Positions 6,565 through 7,412 of a stretch of DNA of 7,412 nt are shown here, piece after piece. The stretch covers positions 1 to 7,412 of the forward strand of contig JAKAAL010000183.1 of NCBI GenBank assembly GCA_021802375.1, in the 5' to 3' direction. A program made the translations under genes and the position numbers. How positions within the stretch are numbered: position 1 is the stretch's first letter; every line of letters begins with the position of its first letter. A model generated the notes under the pieces. It was given only the letters and a program-made list of their open reading frames with translations, was not told the DNA's origin and did not search any database. This DNA comes from Bacillota bacterium (GTDB lineage: Bacteria; Bacillota_E; Sulfobacillia; Sulfobacillales; Sulfobacillaceae).

Positions 6565-6593
6565 TTGACTAGACCGCTCGACGGTGTTAGGAA
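6565..6593 (+). promoter_or_regulatory. Candidate promoter for the rightward GT87-like unit
   Basis: TTGACT (6565-6570, 5 of 6) is followed after 17 bp by TAGGAA (6588-6593, 3 of 6). Transcription would start near 6600, about 80 nt before the ATG at 6681. The -10 box is weak. Confidence 0.35.
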
Positions 6594-6621
6594 TCGGTTC
6601 GGCAACGCTCACATTCATGTA

Positions 6622-6640
6622 ACAAAAACCAGTTATGGTA
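6622..6640. repeat. Imperfect copy of the tetR-downstream repeat, with a small palindrome
   Basis: ACAAAAACCAGTTATGGTA here matches ACAAAACCGGTTATGATA at 5724-5741 with one extra A and two substitutions. Within it, ACCA-GTTA-TGGT (6628-6639) is a perfect palindrome. It lies in the leader of the GT87-like unit, downstream of the candidate promoter, where a repressor could bind. Confidence 0.35.
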
Positions 6641-6680
6641 CGTTAATCCTACGGGCACTAAGAAAACAAGGAGTTCTTGG

Positions 6681-7237
6681 ATGAAAACAGCAACGGAGTC
6701 TAAGCCGTATTGGTGGTGCGATGCAAAACACCGTTTTAGCGGTCTTAACAGGATGGTTCGCATGGACTTATTTTCGTCTTATTCCGCGAGGGTCGATGAT
6801 AATGGCGCCCCATCATTTGACGCATTATGGTCGATGGGCATATCATCGTTTAGCCTATTGGGATGTGGTAGCATTGTATCATTCCCGTCATTTGTATCTA
6901 CATCTACTACCCTATCTGCAAAACCGCATCGAATATCCTGTGGTAATGGGTACTTTTTTGTGGATAACATCCTATGCGCCGGGTCTATTAGGGTATTTCA
7001 CCACTAACGCCATATTAATATGGTTATCAGTCATTGGAAGTTTGTTTGTGATGCGGGAAATTGTTCCCCGACAGTATCAATGGTTTACTAAACCGGGACG
7101 TCGCCGGAATTTCCCGGATAATTTGGGGATGGCATCTATACATCAGAGGTACGTATGCATGGGCAGCGGCGTCGGAGCAGGTTGCTGCCATGAGAACCCT
7201 TGACATGAATGAAATGGATAGGAACCATTATTCTTAA
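6681..7237 (+). pseudogene. Decayed GT87/DUF2029-like membrane glycosyltransferase, N-terminal part
   Basis: Three frames carry pieces of one protein. The strong site AAGGAG, 7 nt before the ATG at 6681, starts MKTATESKPYWW. The body continues in the next frame from about 6715: MQNTVLAVLTGWFAWTYFRL, then YWDVVALYHSRHLYLHLLPY and RIEYPVVMGTFLW, then hydrophobic helices to about 7090. YxDVxxLY followed by PY...EYPV is typical of the N-terminal half of GT87-type multi-spanning glycosyltransferases that use polyprenyl-phosphate sugars. A third frame, from roughly 7090-7125, carries the plausible continuation IWGWHLYIRGTYAWAAAS and stops at 7235-7237. Family members run to about 400-500 residues, so the C-terminal half is absent. 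The ATG at 6721 could start the middle frame alone, but its GGTGG site is weak. Family assignment comes from motif style, without a database check. Confidence 0.6.
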
Positions 7238-7240
7238 TGG
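7225..7240. repeat. Short hairpin at the end of the GT87-like remnant
   Basis: CCATTA (7225-7230) and TAATGG (7235-7240) are perfect 6-bp arms with a TTCT loop. The stop of the last readable frame lies in the right arm, and a third CCATTA follows at 7244-7249. There is no T-run, so it is not a convincing terminator. The repeated motif could be a binding site upstream of the next reading frame. Confidence 0.25.
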
Positions 7241-7330
7241 GGACCATTAGTACTGGTACACAGCGTGCATTAGAGGTGAGAAGGCGGTATCAGAGCGGTT
7301 ACATGGCCTTATACAAATTAGGAGGCGTGA

Positions 7331-7411
7331 ATGAATATGTCGAATGTGATGATTGATGTGTGCGATGTATCTAACTTGTTTTCCGCACCTAAAAATTCCC
7401 AACTTTATTAA
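7331..7411 (+). pseudogene. Probable N-terminal fragment of an ABC transporter ATPase, stopped after 26 codons
   Basis: A strong AGGAGG (7320-7325) stands 5 nt before ATG at 7331. The frame encodes 26 residues, including MIDVCDVSNLFSAPKNSQLY, then TAA at 7409-7411, one base before the window ends. The sequence resembles the first strand of ABC ATPases of the nitrate/sulfonate/taurine type, which begin like MIEVRDVSKxF, with unusual C and N where R and K are usual. If so, the gene is cut before its Walker A motif and is likely broken. Alternatively it is a genuine 26-residue peptide or leader. What lies beyond the window decides. An AGGAGG site this good suggests that it was once translated. 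Confidence 0.4.
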
Positions 7412-7412
7412 T

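Noticed and set aside
1..7412. CRISPR array, tRNA/rRNA, intact insertion sequence or defence island
   Set aside because: No regularly spaced repeats, structural RNA signatures, transposase genes with terminal repeats or known defence genes are visible.

Overview
The window looks like chromosomal accessory DNA from a Gram-positive bacterium of roughly 50% GC. Start codons are mostly preceded by strong AGGAGG-type ribosome sites, and the regulator families (YtrA-like GntR, MocR, TetR) are common in Bacillota. The zinc-ribbon protein and the eroded GT87-like membrane protein recall acidophilic or thermophilic lineages such as Sulfobacillus. That is an impression from protein style only, not a demonstrated placement.

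Layout. 1-500: a small coiled-coil/zinc-ribbon protein (+) ends inside a 12-bp hairpin that separates it from a convergent AMP-forming acyl-CoA synthetase (-, 497-2098). 2099-2353: the synthetase leader, with a candidate promoter and an inverted repeat. 2354-2595: a frameshifted YtrA-type GntR regulator (-). 2711-3673 and 3793-5277: a divergent pair, an EamA/DMT transporter (-) and a MocR-type regulator (+, winged helix fused to an aminotransferase-like domain). Their 119-bp gap holds a clear direct repeat that is a good operator candidate. 5278-5765: no intact gene, only fragments that may be remnants. 5766-6404: an intact TetR-family regulator (-), with candidate operator repeats on both sides. 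6681-7237: a GT87/DUF2029-like membrane glycosyltransferase remnant (+) with two apparent frameshifts and no C-terminal half. 7331-7411: what looks like the N-terminus of an ABC transporter ATPase, closed by a stop after 26 codons.

How the parts fit. The only self-contained functional module is the MocR-EamA divergon. By analogy with similar pairs in Bacillus, the PLP-binding regulator would sense an amino compound or vitamer and control the adjacent exporter. The synthetase is probably expressed alone from its own leader. The TetR gene probably controls itself and perhaps the rightward unit, which is now broken. At least two loci (YtrA-like and GT87-like) and possibly a third (ABC ATPase) show decay, so this is an eroding accessory region. 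I see no RNA gene, CRISPR array, intact insertion sequence or defence system, and no convincing new multi-gene system. The most testable observations are the MocR operator repeat, the TetR-flanking repeats and the specific frameshifts.
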